A stretch of 64,000 nucleotides of DNA from Planctomyces sp. (GTDB lineage: Bacteria; Planctomycetota; Planctomycetia; Planctomycetales; Planctomycetaceae): contig JAHBXW010000015.1 of NCBI GenBank assembly GCA_019636235.1, positions 59,304 through 123,303 of the forward strand, read 5' to 3'. A program made the translations under genes and the position numbers. Position 1 is the stretch's first letter, and each line of letters starts with the position of its first letter. A model generated the notes under the pieces. The model was given only the letters and a program-made list of their open reading frames with translations, did no database searches and was not told the origin of the DNA. Below, piece after piece: positions 18,154 through 27,736 of the stretch.

Positions 18154-19989
18154 ATGGATACGGAACTGGGCGCGACGGCGCCGTCGGCGGCGTCATACGA
18201 GCGGGGGCTGCCGTGGACGCGGCGTCGGCCGCGGCTGCATCGGAATCTGAATCGGGCGTTTGCGTGGATGCTGGGGCTGTTCGCGGCCGGGCAGATCTGG
18301 ATGTGGTTTCTGTCGCCGCATCCGTTCGGTCTGTCGATCCCGTACATGGTGACGTACGGGATGATCATCGTGACGACGGCGACCGGCCTGGCGTGGCTGG
18401 TGCTGTGTTCGCGATGGCCGCGCCCCGCGGCGTGGGGTCTCGCGCTGACGGCCGTGGCGGCGATCGCGGCGATCGTGAGTTCGATTCGTGAAATCCGCTT
18501 CAACGGCGACATGCGGGCCAGCATTGAGTGGCGCTGGCAGCCAACGCGGCAGGAGCGGCTGGCGGCCCGCCAGTGGACGTCGGCCGCGGGCTCGGTCCGG
18601 GACGCGCCGGAGATCGCCGCTGAGGACATGCCGGATTACCGGGGTGCGAACCGGGACGGCGTGGTCGTCGGGCCGCCGCTGGATGACGACTGGAAATCCA
18701 ATCCGCCGGTGATCCGCTGGCGGCAGGCGATTGGCGGCGGCTATGCGCAGTTCGCCGTCGTGGGCGATCTGCTGGTGACGTTGGAGCAGCGCGGCGACGA
18801 GGAGTTCGTCGTGTGCTACGCCGCCGAATCGGGGGAGGAGCTGTGGACGCGGAGCTGGCCGGGCCGATTCTGGGAAGCGATGGGAGGCGAGGGGCCGCGC
18901 TCGACGCCGACAATCGCGGACGGCCGGGTCTACGCGCTGGGAGCGCTCGGCCGGCTGGTCTGCCTGGACCTGACGTCGGGGGAGCTGATTTGGAGCCGCG
19001 ACCTGCTCGAGGAACTGGGCCTGTCGAATTCGGAATGGGCGATGACGAGTTCTCCGCTGGTTCTCGGAGAGCGGCTGATCGTCAACATCGGCGGGCACTA
19101 TGGCGGAGGCTTGATCGCGGTTCGCCGGGACGACGGCAGCGACGTCTGGAAGACGGAAGGGATCGCAGCCCCTTCGGATTCGCCTCCGGCAATTGTCGCG
19201 GCGGCGCTGTCGGGAGAGGCGCCCCCCGCGGCGTCCGATAGCGAACACGCGCCTCCCGCCCGTCCGGATGGACGTCGCAATCGCGCGGGATACGCCTCCC
19301 CCGTTCTGGCGACGATCGACGGCACGCCGCAGATTCTGAACTTCGACGGCATGGGGCTGTGGGGGCACGACCCCGACACGGGACGGGCGCTCTGGTTTCA
19401 TCACTTCGAGAACGGCCCGGGAGTGAATTCGGCGCAGCCGATCGTGTTCCCGGACGGCCGCATCCTGATTTCCGCGAGCTACAACATGGGCTCGCGGATG
19501 CTTCGCGTCTCCAAACCGGCGGAGCAGTGGACTGTCGACGTGCTGTGGGGCGGCGAACAGAAGCCGAACCGTCAAATGAAAAGCAAGATGTCGAGCCCGG
19601 TGCTGGTCGACGGGCATGTGTATGGTCTGGATGAGGGCATTCTGGTCTGCATCGATCCGGCCGACGGCAAGCGGCTGTGGAAGGGATCGCGAACGGCGCC
19701 TTCCCGGGGCCGGTACGGTCATGGTCAGATGCTGGTGACGAACGGCCGCATCCTGCTGATGTCCGAGGACGGGGAGCTGGCGTTGATCCAACCCGATCCG
19801 CGGGAACTTGTGGAGCTGGGAAGCCTGCCGGTCTTCGATGCGGGGAAGACCTGGAATCCGCCGGCGCTGGTGCGAGGCCGCGCGTACTTGCGGAACCACG
19901 AGGAAATGGCCTGCGTGGAGTTGTGCCTGCGGCGTGAGACGGGCGAGCCCGCTGCCACGGACGCCGGGGCCACGAATGCTGGCCCGTGA
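18154..19989 (+). CDS. Membrane-anchored PQQ-type beta-propeller protein
   Basis: 611 residues from the ATG at 18154, with GGGAGA upstream; the frame to 18094 lacks a ribosome site. Three hydrophobic segments lie in the first 110 residues ('AFAWMLGLFAAGQIWMWFL', 'YMVTYGMIIVTTATGLAWLVLC', 'AAWGLALTAVAAIAAIV'). After a 'DYRGANRDGVVVGPPL' entry motif common in planctomycete propellers come repeated blades such as 'CLDLTSGELIWSRDL' and 'CIDPADGKRLWKGS'. This looks like a PQQ-like (quinoprotein ADH-like) propeller facing the periplasm. PQQ binding or enzymatic activity is not demonstrable; many such proteins lack both. Confidence 0.88.
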   Translation: MDTELGATAPSAASYERGLPWTRRRPRLHRNLNRAFAWMLGLFAAGQIWMWFLSPHPFGLSIPYMVTYGMIIVTTATGLAWLVLCSRWPRPAAWGLALTAVAAIAAIVSSIREIRFNGDMRASIEWRWQPTRQERLAARQWTSAAGSVRDAPEIAAEDMPDYRGANRDGVVVGPPLDDDWKSNPPVIRWRQAIGGGYAQFAVVGDLLVTLEQRGDEEFVVCYAAESGEELWTRSWPGRFWEAMGGEGPRSTPTIADGRVYALGALGRLVCLDLTSGELIWSRDLLEELGLSNSEWAMTSSPLVLGERLIVNIGGHYGGGLIAVRRDDGSDVWKTEGIAAPSDSPPAIVAAALSGEAPPAASDSEHAPPARPDGRRNRAGYASPVLATIDGTPQILNFDGMGLWGHDPDTGRALWFHHFENGPGVNSAQPIVFPDGRILISASYNMGSRMLRVSKPAEQWTVDVLWGGEQKPNRQMKSKMSSPVLVDGHVYGLDEGILVCIDPADGKRLWKGSRTAPSRGRYGHGQMLVTNGRILLMSEDGELALIQPDPRELVELGSLPVFDAGKTWNPPALVRGRAYLRNHEEMACVELCLRRETGEPAATDAGATNAGP

Positions 19990-20076
19990 GTCCGGAAGGC
20001 TCGTGCGGTATGCTGGCCGTACGTGAACGTGGAAATGCGGCCGTGTGAGCCGTCAGTGTTTCGGGGGGATGAGCTT

Positions 20077-21000
20077 GTGACCTGGTTTCGATGGTGTGTG
20101 CTGTTCTGCTGCGCCGTGTGGCTGGCGCCGGCCGGCGTGGCTCGCGGCGAGGAATCGAGGAAGCTGGTGCTGATCGCCGGACGGCCGTCGCATCCGCCGC
20201 GAATGCATGAATTCAACGCGGGGGTGCAGCTCCTGGCGAAGTGCCTGCAGGACACGCCGGGACTGACGGTGTCGGTCGTGTTGAACGGCTGGCCGCAGGA
20301 CGAATCGCTGTTCGACGACGCGGACGCGGTGGTGTTCTACATGGACGGCGGAGGCGGCCATGAAGTGGTGCAGGAGGAAGGTCGGCGTCTGAAACTGGTG
20401 GACGGCCTGGCCCGGCGGGGCGTGGGGATCGGCTGCATGCACTTCGGCGTCGAGGTGGTCCCGGAGCAGGCCGGAACGGAATTCAAGCGCTGGATCGGCG
20501 GTCATTACGAGCACATGTTCTCGTGCAATCCGATCTGGGAGCCGAAGTTCGTATCGCTGCCGGAGCACCCGGTGACGCGGGGCGTCGAGCCGTTTGAGAT
20601 CAAGGACGAGTGGTACTTCAACATGCGGTTCGCCGGCGACATCCCCGGCAACGTGGCGGCGGCGGTCGGCGATGCGGAGTTCCAGCCGATCCTGATCGCG
20701 GCGCCGAGCGACGAGGTCCGCGCGGGGCCGTATGTCTATCCGCAGGGTCCGTATCCTCATATCGAGGCCGCGCGGGGACGCGACGAGGCCATGATGTGGG
20801 TCGTCGAGCGGCCCGACGGCGGACGCGGAATGGGCTTCACCGGCGGCCATTTTCACGACAACTGGGGGAACGATCAGTTCCGGAAGATCGTGCTGAACTC
20901 GTTCCTGTGGCTGGCGAAGGCCGACGTGCCCGCGGAGGGCGTGCAGTCCTCCGTGACCGCCGACGAACTCAACGCAAACCTCGACCCGAAGGGGCGGTGA
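20077..21000 (+). CDS. Exported ThuA-domain protein
   Basis: 307 residues from the GTG at 20077, chosen because GGGGGGAT lies just upstream and it begins a clean signal peptide ('TWFRWCVLFCCAVWLAPAGVARG'); upstream starts at 20023 and 20035 put polar residues first. The body is a ThuA-like class I glutamine-amidotransferase fold: 'KLVLIAGRPSHPPRMHEFNAG', 'ADAVVFYMDGGGGHEV', 'GIGCMHFGVEV', 'GGHYEHM', 'RGMGFTGGHFHDNWGNDQFRKIVLN'. ThuA proteins are common in sugar and glycoside catabolism and in planctomycete exported proteins; the substrate here is unknown. Confidence 0.9.
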   Translation: MTWFRWCVLFCCAVWLAPAGVARGEESRKLVLIAGRPSHPPRMHEFNAGVQLLAKCLQDTPGLTVSVVLNGWPQDESLFDDADAVVFYMDGGGGHEVVQEEGRRLKLVDGLARRGVGIGCMHFGVEVVPEQAGTEFKRWIGGHYEHMFSCNPIWEPKFVSLPEHPVTRGVEPFEIKDEWYFNMRFAGDIPGNVAAAVGDAEFQPILIAAPSDEVRAGPYVYPQGPYPHIEAARGRDEAMMWVVERPDGGRGMGFTGGHFHDNWGNDQFRKIVLNSFLWLAKADVPAEGVQSSVTADELNANLDPKGR

Positions 21001-21169
21001 GAAGTTTGCGGACGGCGCCGGTGGCGGCGATCGCGTCGGTCCTGCCGGAGCGGTCGCGCCGTCCGGCAGGGCAGTCCGCGCCGAATGTGGCCAAAAGGCA
21101 ACTTCCGTTTGACTCCCCGCTTCTGCGATGTAGCGTTTTCGCAACATGGCAGATGCGGAGTCAGGCGAC

Positions 21170-21676
21170 ATGGCGTATTCCGGCCTTGAGGCGATTCCCG
21201 CGCGTACGCCGCCTCGCGACGACGCCAGCGCCGCCGTTCTGCGGCTGCGGATGATGTACCGCCAGCAGGAACGGGTCCGGCGGCAGTGGCAGCGGATTCG
21301 CCGCGAATACATCCGCTGGATGCTGCTTTCGATCGCGGGCGTGGCGGTGGCGATGTGGCCGGGACTGTGGGCCGATCGGTTCGCGCAACCGACGACCTTG
21401 GGGCCGGATCGGCTGCACTCAAGCGCCTCAGGGGCCGCTGCGGAGGGACCATCGATGGCCGCGTTCGCGCCCCCGACGGCTGCGGTGCGGCTATGGCTGG
21501 AAGACGAGCTGGACCGGCCGGCCGCCATGACGGCGCGACGCACGTCATTTCTGCGGGGTTCGGCGGAACTGCTGCCAGCGGGCGTCTCCGGGCACGCGGG
21601 GGCCGCGTCGGCTGGTTCGCGGATGCATGCACGGGCGGCGATGGACCTGGGCGCATCCCCGTTGCGGCGGCTGTAG
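21170..21676 (+). CDS. Small membrane-anchored hypothetical protein
   Basis: 168 residues from the ATG at 21170, which has GGAG nine bases upstream (an ATG at 21146 is also possible). A basic helix ('MYRQQERVRRQWQRIRREYIRW') directly precedes one hydrophobic segment ('MLLSIAGVAVAMWPGLWA'), giving a cytoplasm-in membrane anchor. The rest is Ala-rich and low in features. The rule-like basic-then-hydrophobic order suggests a real gene, but coding evidence is modest. Confidence 0.5.
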   Translation: MAYSGLEAIPARTPPRDDASAAVLRLRMMYRQQERVRRQWQRIRREYIRWMLLSIAGVAVAMWPGLWADRFAQPTTLGPDRLHSSASGAAAEGPSMAAFAPPTAAVRLWLEDELDRPAAMTARRTSFLRGSAELLPAGVSGHAGAASAGSRMHARAAMDLGASPLRRL

Positions 21677-21814
21677 GCGGGAACGGCCGCGGCGGGCGAA
21701 AAGGGCGGTTGAGCGAGCCGTTCGGCGGCCGTAGGATTGGGCTGATCCGAAGGGTTCGCGAGCGCCGTTGGCGCGCGGCTCTTTCGCACTGGCGCCCTGC
21801 GAGGCGTCGCCAAA

Positions 21815-22918
21815 ATGCCGAACGAAAAACTTCGCCGACGACTGGCGTATGACGCGGCCCGGCTGATCTACCTGCGTCAGGAGACCGACTTCTACCGGGC
21901 GACTCTGCGCGCCGCCCGAAAAGCCGTCCGCGGCTGGCTGAAGCCGGATGAGTTTCCGACGGAAGCGGAGATCCGGCTGCAGCTGCAGAAGCTGTCGTGG
22001 CTGACGGAATCGGACGCGCGGTTCGACAATCTGCGGCAGGCGCGGCTCGCCGCCCGGGAAGTGATGGACGGACTGCGGGAGTTCGAGCCGCGACTGGCGG
22101 GGGCCGTCGCCTCGGGAGACGTCCGGAATGTGCGGGAATTGCGGTTGTATGCGTTCACTGAGACTCCGGAGCAGGTCGGCGAGAGGCTGCAGCGCTGGGG
22201 GTCTGTGGCGCGGGAGGACCGGGACGTTCGAGGGGGGACGGAGACGCTCCGGCGGCCCGTGTTTGTGGCGCCCGGCGAATTCCTGATCCGCGTAGCGTGC
22301 GTTCCCCGGGACTGGTCGCGGCGCCGACTGCGGTTTCATTCGACCGGGGCGGCTGCGCCGCAACTCTCACTGCGTCAGCTTGAGACGCTGATCCGCGAAC
22401 GGCATTCCGATGCGGATGCGGAATCGCGCCCGCATCCGTCCCGGCAGGGCGAAGACCGGTTCGAAGTCTACCGGATGCTGCTCGCGCCTCTGGCGGGGGT
22501 GGAGCAGCGTCGGCGCTCGCACCCCGAGGGTGACGCGCTGTATCACAGCCTGCAGGTGTTTGAGCTGGCGCGGAACGAGCTGCCATGGGACGAGGAGTTC
22601 CTGCTGGCGGCGCTGCTGCACGATGTGGGCAAGTCGCTGGACCCGTTCGAACCTGTGGCGGCCGGGCTGGCGGCGCTGGAAGGGCACATCACCGAGCGGA
22701 CGGCGTGGTTGATCGCGAACCATGCCGACGCGCATCGGCTGCTGGACGGCAATCTCGGGCAGCGGGCCCGCCGGCGGCTGCAGGGCTCGGAGAGCTACGA
22801 CGAGTTGCTGCTGTTGGCGCGCTGCGATCGACAGGGGCGGGTTCCGGGGGGCGCGGCGCCGGAGGTCGATGTGGCGCTTGAGTATGTCCGGGAGATCGCC
22901 CGGATGTGCGGCGAGTGA
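21815..22918 (+). CDS. HD-domain phosphohydrolase-like protein
   Basis: 367 residues. The C-terminal half carries an HD signature: 'ALYHSLQVFELA', 'LLAALLHDVGKSLDPFEP' (HD near residue 269), 'IANHADAH' and 'LLLLARCDRQGR'. This is the H...HD...H...D metal-binding pattern of phosphohydrolases acting on nucleotides or RNA ends. The N-terminal half is helical with 'AYDAARLIYLRQETDFYRATLRAARKAV', a segment shared with proteins near tRNA-nucleotidyltransferases, but I see no nucleotidyltransferase motif. Substrate unknown. Confidence 0.85.
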   Translation: MPNEKLRRRLAYDAARLIYLRQETDFYRATLRAARKAVRGWLKPDEFPTEAEIRLQLQKLSWLTESDARFDNLRQARLAAREVMDGLREFEPRLAGAVASGDVRNVRELRLYAFTETPEQVGERLQRWGSVAREDRDVRGGTETLRRPVFVAPGEFLIRVACVPRDWSRRRLRFHSTGAAAPQLSLRQLETLIRERHSDADAESRPHPSRQGEDRFEVYRMLLAPLAGVEQRRRSHPEGDALYHSLQVFELARNELPWDEEFLLAALLHDVGKSLDPFEPVAAGLAALEGHITERTAWLIANHADAHRLLDGNLGQRARRRLQGSESYDELLLLARCDRQGRVPGGAAPEVDVALEYVREIARMCGE

Positions 22919-22993
22919 TCGCGGCTGCGGTTCGGTCGGGCGCTCGGTTACACTGCTGTCGGCCAGTTTCCGTGAGATGGATGCGGTATCGCT

Positions 22994-25900
22994 ATGCCTG
23001 TTGATCGGCTGTCATTGACCGTCCGCTTGCTGCGGGCATTGTGCGCGTGCCTGTGCGGCTTGTGGCTGCAGGGAGCGATCCCGGCCGCGGGGTTCGCCCA
23101 GGCTGCTGACGATGTTGAAACGGCTCCCGACACCGCCCCGGATGCACGAACGGCGGAGGATGCGAACCCGGCCGACGAAGAGAACCCGGCCGACATGCCG
23201 GCCGCCGATCCGGCCATCCCCGGCGGCGGGAACCCCGTTCTGAATTTCATGCAGCGGCTGCTGGGGGGCGGGGACGAGGCGCCCCCGATGGATCTCGTGG
23301 ACCGCCATGCGCCGTCGGCGCCCGCGGACCTTGAACGCACGATTCAGCAGGCGGATCGGCTGGCCCGCGAGGGCAAATGGCAGGCCGCGGTGTCCAATCT
23401 GCAGTTCGTCCTCGATCAGCCGGGGGACTTCGTGGTCCGGCGCGGCGCCCGCTGGCATCCGATGAAGCGGGACGTCGAGCAGCGTCTGCGGGCGCTTCCC
23501 GAGGATGGACGACGGGCCTATCTGAACACCTTTGCGACGACCGCGTCCGAGCAGTTGGCGGAGGCGCGGCGGCGGCGGAGCTTTCAGACGCTGTGCGACA
23601 TCGCCGCCCGGTATCGCAATACGCCGGCGGGCGAGGAGGCGGCGGACGAGGTGGCCGGACGTCTGGCGGACGCGGGCGACCTGGTGGCAGCCGCGATCCT
23701 CTACGGCCAGCTTGAAGAGGACGGCGCCGCCCTGACGGAGAATCCCGCCTGGCGGCGGCGCGCTGCGGACGTCTGGCGGCAGGTCGGCCATTTAAAGCAT
23801 GCGGAGCGTCTCAGCCCGGCGTCAGCTGAGTCGCCGCAGGAACCGCTGGCGCCGGCGGAATCTGGCGCGCTGACGGCCGTGACGGACTGGACGATGCTGT
23901 TCGGCGGCCGCAGCCGGTCGGGCGTGTCGACGGGGAGTCGTCCGCTGCTGCTGGAGGAATGGTCGGCGCCGCTGTCGGACCGGAGCGAAGTGCAGTCGCT
24001 GGTGAACGAGCTGCAGACTGACTTGATTGAAGAGGACGCGTTGACGTTTCCCGCGATGCACATGGTGGCGGTGGGGGATCGCGTGGCGGCGAGGACGCTG
24101 CGCGGCGTGGAGGTGCGGAACCTCAGCGACGGCGCGCTGTTGTGGCGAACTGCCGATCGGGCGACGGCCGAGTCGATGCTGACCAGCGCCGAAGGGCAGA
24201 TGTATTTCAACTCGTTCGCGGGGAACCGCTGGGACAGCGCATCGGAGAGCCCGGTGACGAGTCTGCTGTACCGGGACGGCGTTTTGGGGCAGTTGACGTC
24301 CGACGGCGAACGGCTGTTCGTGATCGAGGGGCTGCCGCCGTTCCTGGATGAGGACTTTGACGTGTACTTTGAAGCGGAAGAGGAAACGTCGTCGTTTTCG
24401 GATCGCGGGACGAATTCGCTTGCGGCGTACGATCTGGCGAGCGGCCGGCGGTTGTGGTCGGTGGGCGGGCCGTTCAGCGATGAGCCGTTCGCTCCGCCGT
24501 TGTCCGGGGCTTATTTCTTCGGCCCGCCGACTCCCGATGGGCGCGAACTGTTCGCCATCGCCGCCGCCGGCGGGGATGTCCGGCTGCACTGCATCGACGC
24601 GGCGACAGGACAGCCGCTGTGGGACCAGCTGATCGCCCAGTTCGACGCCGCGCCCATCGAGGACGATGCCGTCCGACAGATGTGGTCGTGCTTGCCGACG
24701 GTGACGCGCGGGCTTGTGTATTGTCCAACGAACGCGGGGTCGCTGATCGCCGTGGATCGGGTGCAGCGCCGGATTGCCTGGAGTCACCGGTACGGGGAAT
24801 CGCGGAACGCTCAGCGGTACGAGCCGCAATATTCACTGGTGAGTCTGGACGACCGCTGGACGCCGTCGGCGCCGGTGCTCGCCGGGGGGAGGCTGCTGTT
24901 CACTCCGTTGGAGCAGCCGGACGAATTCGGCGAGGCGATGCCGCGGCTGGTGTGGATCGACGCTCCGACGGGGGAGGCGGCGGGGCCGCCGCGGCCGAAG
25001 GACGAACGGATCAGTTTCGCGGGCGTGTTCGGCGATGCGGTGGTGTCGATCGGGGCTCGCGGGTTGATCGCTGAATCGCTGCGGACGCGGGGGAAGGAGC
25101 TGTGGTCGACGCCCTTTCCGGAGCAGTCGAGCGCGTGCGGACAGGGAGCGGTGGCCGAAGGCGTCTACTGGCTGCCTTTCGATGACGGAACGGTGCGCGG
25201 TTACCGGATGTCGGATGGCGTGGAAATCGCCGCACTGCGGAATCCCGGCGTGGCGGGCCGGCTGGGCAACCTGGTGCTGCATCGCGACCGGCTGCTGTCG
25301 ATCGGCCCGCAGGGCGTGATCTGTTTCTGGCAGGAAGCGGCATTGAAGTCCCGGCTGGCGGCGGCGGAGTCGCCGGAGGCGACGCCGGAGGCCCGGCTGT
25401 TGAAGGCGCGCGTGCATTCGGCGAACGGCGAATGGGCCGAGACGCTGGCGGCGCTCGGTTCGCGCGGGGCTGGCCTCAGCGAGGACGCGACTGCGGACGA
25501 CCGGCTGGCGAATGAGCTGCGCTGGGAGGCGCTGTCCGCGTTGACGGGCCTGGAACCCGCGGGCCGTGACACGGAATGGCGGGAGCTGCAAACGCTGGCG
25601 ACGTCGCCCGAGCGGCAGGACGCCGTGCTGCGGGCGACCGTGGACCGGGGCATCTCGCGGCAGGACTGGTCAGTCGCGCTGGACGCCTGCTGGTCGCTTC
25701 TCGAAGCGGCGGGGAATGTCTCGTCGCCCGTGCGGGACGGACGGTTGACGCTGCAAACGCCGGCCTGGTTGTCGACGCGCCTGGAACAGATCTGGCAGGG
25801 GCTTCCGGAAGGCGATCGCCCGGCGCTGGATGCGCGAATCCGCGGCGAACTGGAGGAAGCGCGCCGCGCGGGAACGGACCGGATGGCGGCGCTGGAACTC

Positions 25901-27664
25901 GTGTTCCGGTTTCATCCGGACGGTCGGAAGCTGGCCGTCGCGCTGGCCGACGAGGCGTTACAGGCGGACCAGCCCGGCACGGCGGAGGCACAGTTGCGAT
26001 CGCTGCGGGCGGGTGAATGGGGCGAGCACGCCGACTCGCTGATGCGACTTGCCGACGCCTGGGCCAGGGCGGGGTCGGCGAATGACGGGCGGCGCGTGGC
26101 GGAAGCTTTGAAAGCGTCTGGCGACGCGGCGACGCCGTCGGGGGAACACATCGGCACATGGGCCGACAACTGGCTGGCGGCCCACCCGCCGCAACCCGAT
26201 CCGGATCCGGCTCTGGCGTGGCGCATCGGCGATTGCGACCTGGCGCGGACGGGTTTTGAGTTCGGTCCCGGATTCCTGTCGGAAATCATTCTGCAGGGGC
26301 GTCCCGCGGAGTGGTTCCAAGGCCGATCGCTGATGGTCGAAGCAGTCTGGGACGGGCTGGCCTGCATTTCGCGCAGCACGGGGGAACGCGAATGGGTGAC
26401 GCCCCTGGGATCGTCGTCGGGACATCGGTACGAACCCTCGCCGCTGGTCGTGGCGAGCGGCGGAATCGCGCTGATGGCGCAGCGGGGGTCGCTGGTGGCG
26501 ATGTCTCCGGTTGATCGCCGGGTGCTGTGGACCTGGCCGTATCCAGCCAGGTTTGTGCGTCAGCCGGAGTACTACTGGTACTTCAGCGAGGAATCCGGCG
26601 CGGTCCGCGCGGCGCGAACCGGTCTGGCGCTGACGGGCGAATTCGCGTCAGCGTCGCAGGAACGGCGAATCGGTCCGCTGGTGGCGGTGTCGGGGCGGAC
26701 AGTGGCCGTCCTGGGGCAGCGCGAGCTGGCGGTGTTCGACCTCCTGACCGGCCAGGAGCGCTGGCGGCGTCAGGGGATGGCGTCATCGTCGCTGCTGGTG
26801 GTCGACGGGGACGCCGTGTGCGTATCGAAGGTGAACGAGACCGGGGCGCCGGCCGCGTTTCATCTGCTGGACGGGCGGCCGCTGCCGGGCGAGTCGCTGG
26901 CGAGCGTGTTCGACGCCGCGTTCGAAGTCGATCAGGATCAGGTGCTGACGGTCCAGCGGCGCTACAGCCCGATCCGGCCGACGATCGCGCTGGCGGCGAT
27001 GCGTCCGCACTCTGGCGAGGCCGCCTGGGAGCTGACGTTCCCGCGGGAGTCGGAGTTCAGTCGCACGGGCCGGAACGAGCTGACCGCGCTGACGCCGGAT
27101 GGCAAGGTGGCTGTGGTCGACACCCGGACGGGGGAGCGCACGGACCTGGGGACGGTTCCCGTCGCCGCGCTGCGGACCCGCCAGGAACGCTGGCTGTTCG
27201 CGGATTCCGGTCGGGTGTACGTGCTGATGAACGGCTGGGGGCATGACGACTACTCGTACATCTCGCTGAAGGGCGTCCGCGCGCATGGGGAACTTTATGC
27301 GTTCGATCGTGCGACGCGGACGCTGGCCTGGAAGAAGACCATCCGCGGTCAGAACATCATTCTGAACCAGTTCGACGACAATCCCGTGATCCTGCTGGCC
27401 GGCTATCGGACTGAACAGAAGATCGCCGGAACCAACACCCTGTACGTCTCGCGATTCGACCTGCAGGCGCTCGACAAGCTCAGCGGCCGGGAACTGTTGA
27501 ACTGGTCAGGGCCTGCCATGGCAGGCAGCCCGTCGTCGATCCGGCTGGACATTCCAGGCCGTCGGATCGATCTGATGAGCTACAATGAGCGGTTCCGGCT
27601 GCAGTTTCAGTCGCCGCGCGAGTCGCCCGGCGAAGAGCCGCCCCCCGCGGACCCGGCGCCCTGA
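22994..27664 (+). CDS. Giant exported PQQ-type beta-propeller protein with helical repeats
   Basis: 1556 residues. A signal peptide is likely ('LTVRLLRALCACLCGLWLQGAIPAAGFAQA'). An acidic Pro/Asp linker follows, then a TPR-like segment (about 110-270; 'EGKWQAAVSNLQFVLDQ', 'EQRLRALPEDGRRAYLNTFA'). A first propeller spans about 300-780 ('AAYDLASGRRLWSVGGPF', 'CIDAATGQPLWDQLI'), a second helical repeat region about 790-1090, and a second propeller about 1090-1530 ('VFDLLTGQERWRRQG', 'AFDRATRTLAWKKTI'). The propeller-helix-propeller order suggests a periplasmic or surface scaffold. It ends 72 bases from convergent ftsH. Confidence 0.88.
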   Translation: MPVDRLSLTVRLLRALCACLCGLWLQGAIPAAGFAQAADDVETAPDTAPDARTAEDANPADEENPADMPAADPAIPGGGNPVLNFMQRLLGGGDEAPPMDLVDRHAPSAPADLERTIQQADRLAREGKWQAAVSNLQFVLDQPGDFVVRRGARWHPMKRDVEQRLRALPEDGRRAYLNTFATTASEQLAEARRRRSFQTLCDIAARYRNTPAGEEAADEVAGRLADAGDLVAAAILYGQLEEDGAALTENPAWRRRAADVWRQVGHLKHAERLSPASAESPQEPLAPAESGALTAVTDWTMLFGGRSRSGVSTGSRPLLLEEWSAPLSDRSEVQSLVNELQTDLIEEDALTFPAMHMVAVGDRVAARTLRGVEVRNLSDGALLWRTADRATAESMLTSAEGQMYFNSFAGNRWDSASESPVTSLLYRDGVLGQLTSDGERLFVIEGLPPFLDEDFDVYFEAEEETSSFSDRGTNSLAAYDLASGRRLWSVGGPFSDEPFAPPLSGAYFFGPPTPDGRELFAIAAAGGDVRLHCIDAATGQPLWDQLIAQFDAAPIEDDAVRQMWSCLPTVTRGLVYCPTNAGSLIAVDRVQRRIAWSHRYGESRNAQRYEPQYSLVSLDDRWTPSAPVLAGGRLLFTPLEQPDEFGEAMPRLVWIDAPTGEAAGPPRPKDERISFAGVFGDAVVSIGARGLIAESLRTRGKELWSTPFPEQSSACGQGAVAEGVYWLPFDDGTVRGYRMSDGVEIAALRNPGVAGRLGNLVLHRDRLLSIGPQGVICFWQEAALKSRLAAAESPEATPEARLLKARVHSANGEWAETLAALGSRGAGLSEDATADDRLANELRWEALSALTGLEPAGRDTEWRELQTLATSPERQDAVLRATVDRGISRQDWSVALDACWSLLEAAGNVSSPVRDGRLTLQTPAWLSTRLEQIWQGLPEGDRPALDARIRGELEEARRAGTDRMAALELVFRFHPDGRKLAVALADEALQADQPGTAEAQLRSLRAGEWGEHADSLMRLADAWARAGSANDGRRVAEALKASGDAATPSGEHIGTWADNWLAAHPPQPDPDPALAWRIGDCDLARTGFEFGPGFLSEIILQGRPAEWFQGRSLMVEAVWDGLACISRSTGEREWVTPLGSSSGHRYEPSPLVVASGGIALMAQRGSLVAMSPVDRRVLWTWPYPARFVRQPEYYWYFSEESGAVRAARTGLALTGEFASASQERRIGPLVAVSGRTVAVLGQRELAVFDLLTGQERWRRQGMASSSLLVVDGDAVCVSKVNETGAPAAFHLLDGRPLPGESLASVFDAAFEVDQDQVLTVQRRYSPIRPTIALAAMRPHSGEAAWELTFPRESEFSRTGRNELTALTPDGKVAVVDTRTGERTDLGTVPVAALRTRQERWLFADSGRVYVLMNGWGHDDYSYISLKGVRAHGELYAFDRATRTLAWKKTIRGQNIILNQFDDNPVILLAGYRTEQKIAGTNTLYVSRFDLQALDKLSGRELLNWSGPAMAGSPSSIRLDIPGRRIDLMSYNERFRLQFQSPRESPGEEPPPADPAP

Positions 27665-27736
27665 CCGTCGAGCCGGACGAAGGCCGCGCCGGAGCGCCAA
27701 CGGCATGGGCTCCGCCGGCGTCGTTCGCGGCTTCCA

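Noticed and set aside
20053..21813. 586-codon minus frame antisense to the ThuA gene
   Set aside because: The ThuA product has a signal peptide and conserved fold; the antisense frame is low-complexity Arg/Pro/Ala sequence.
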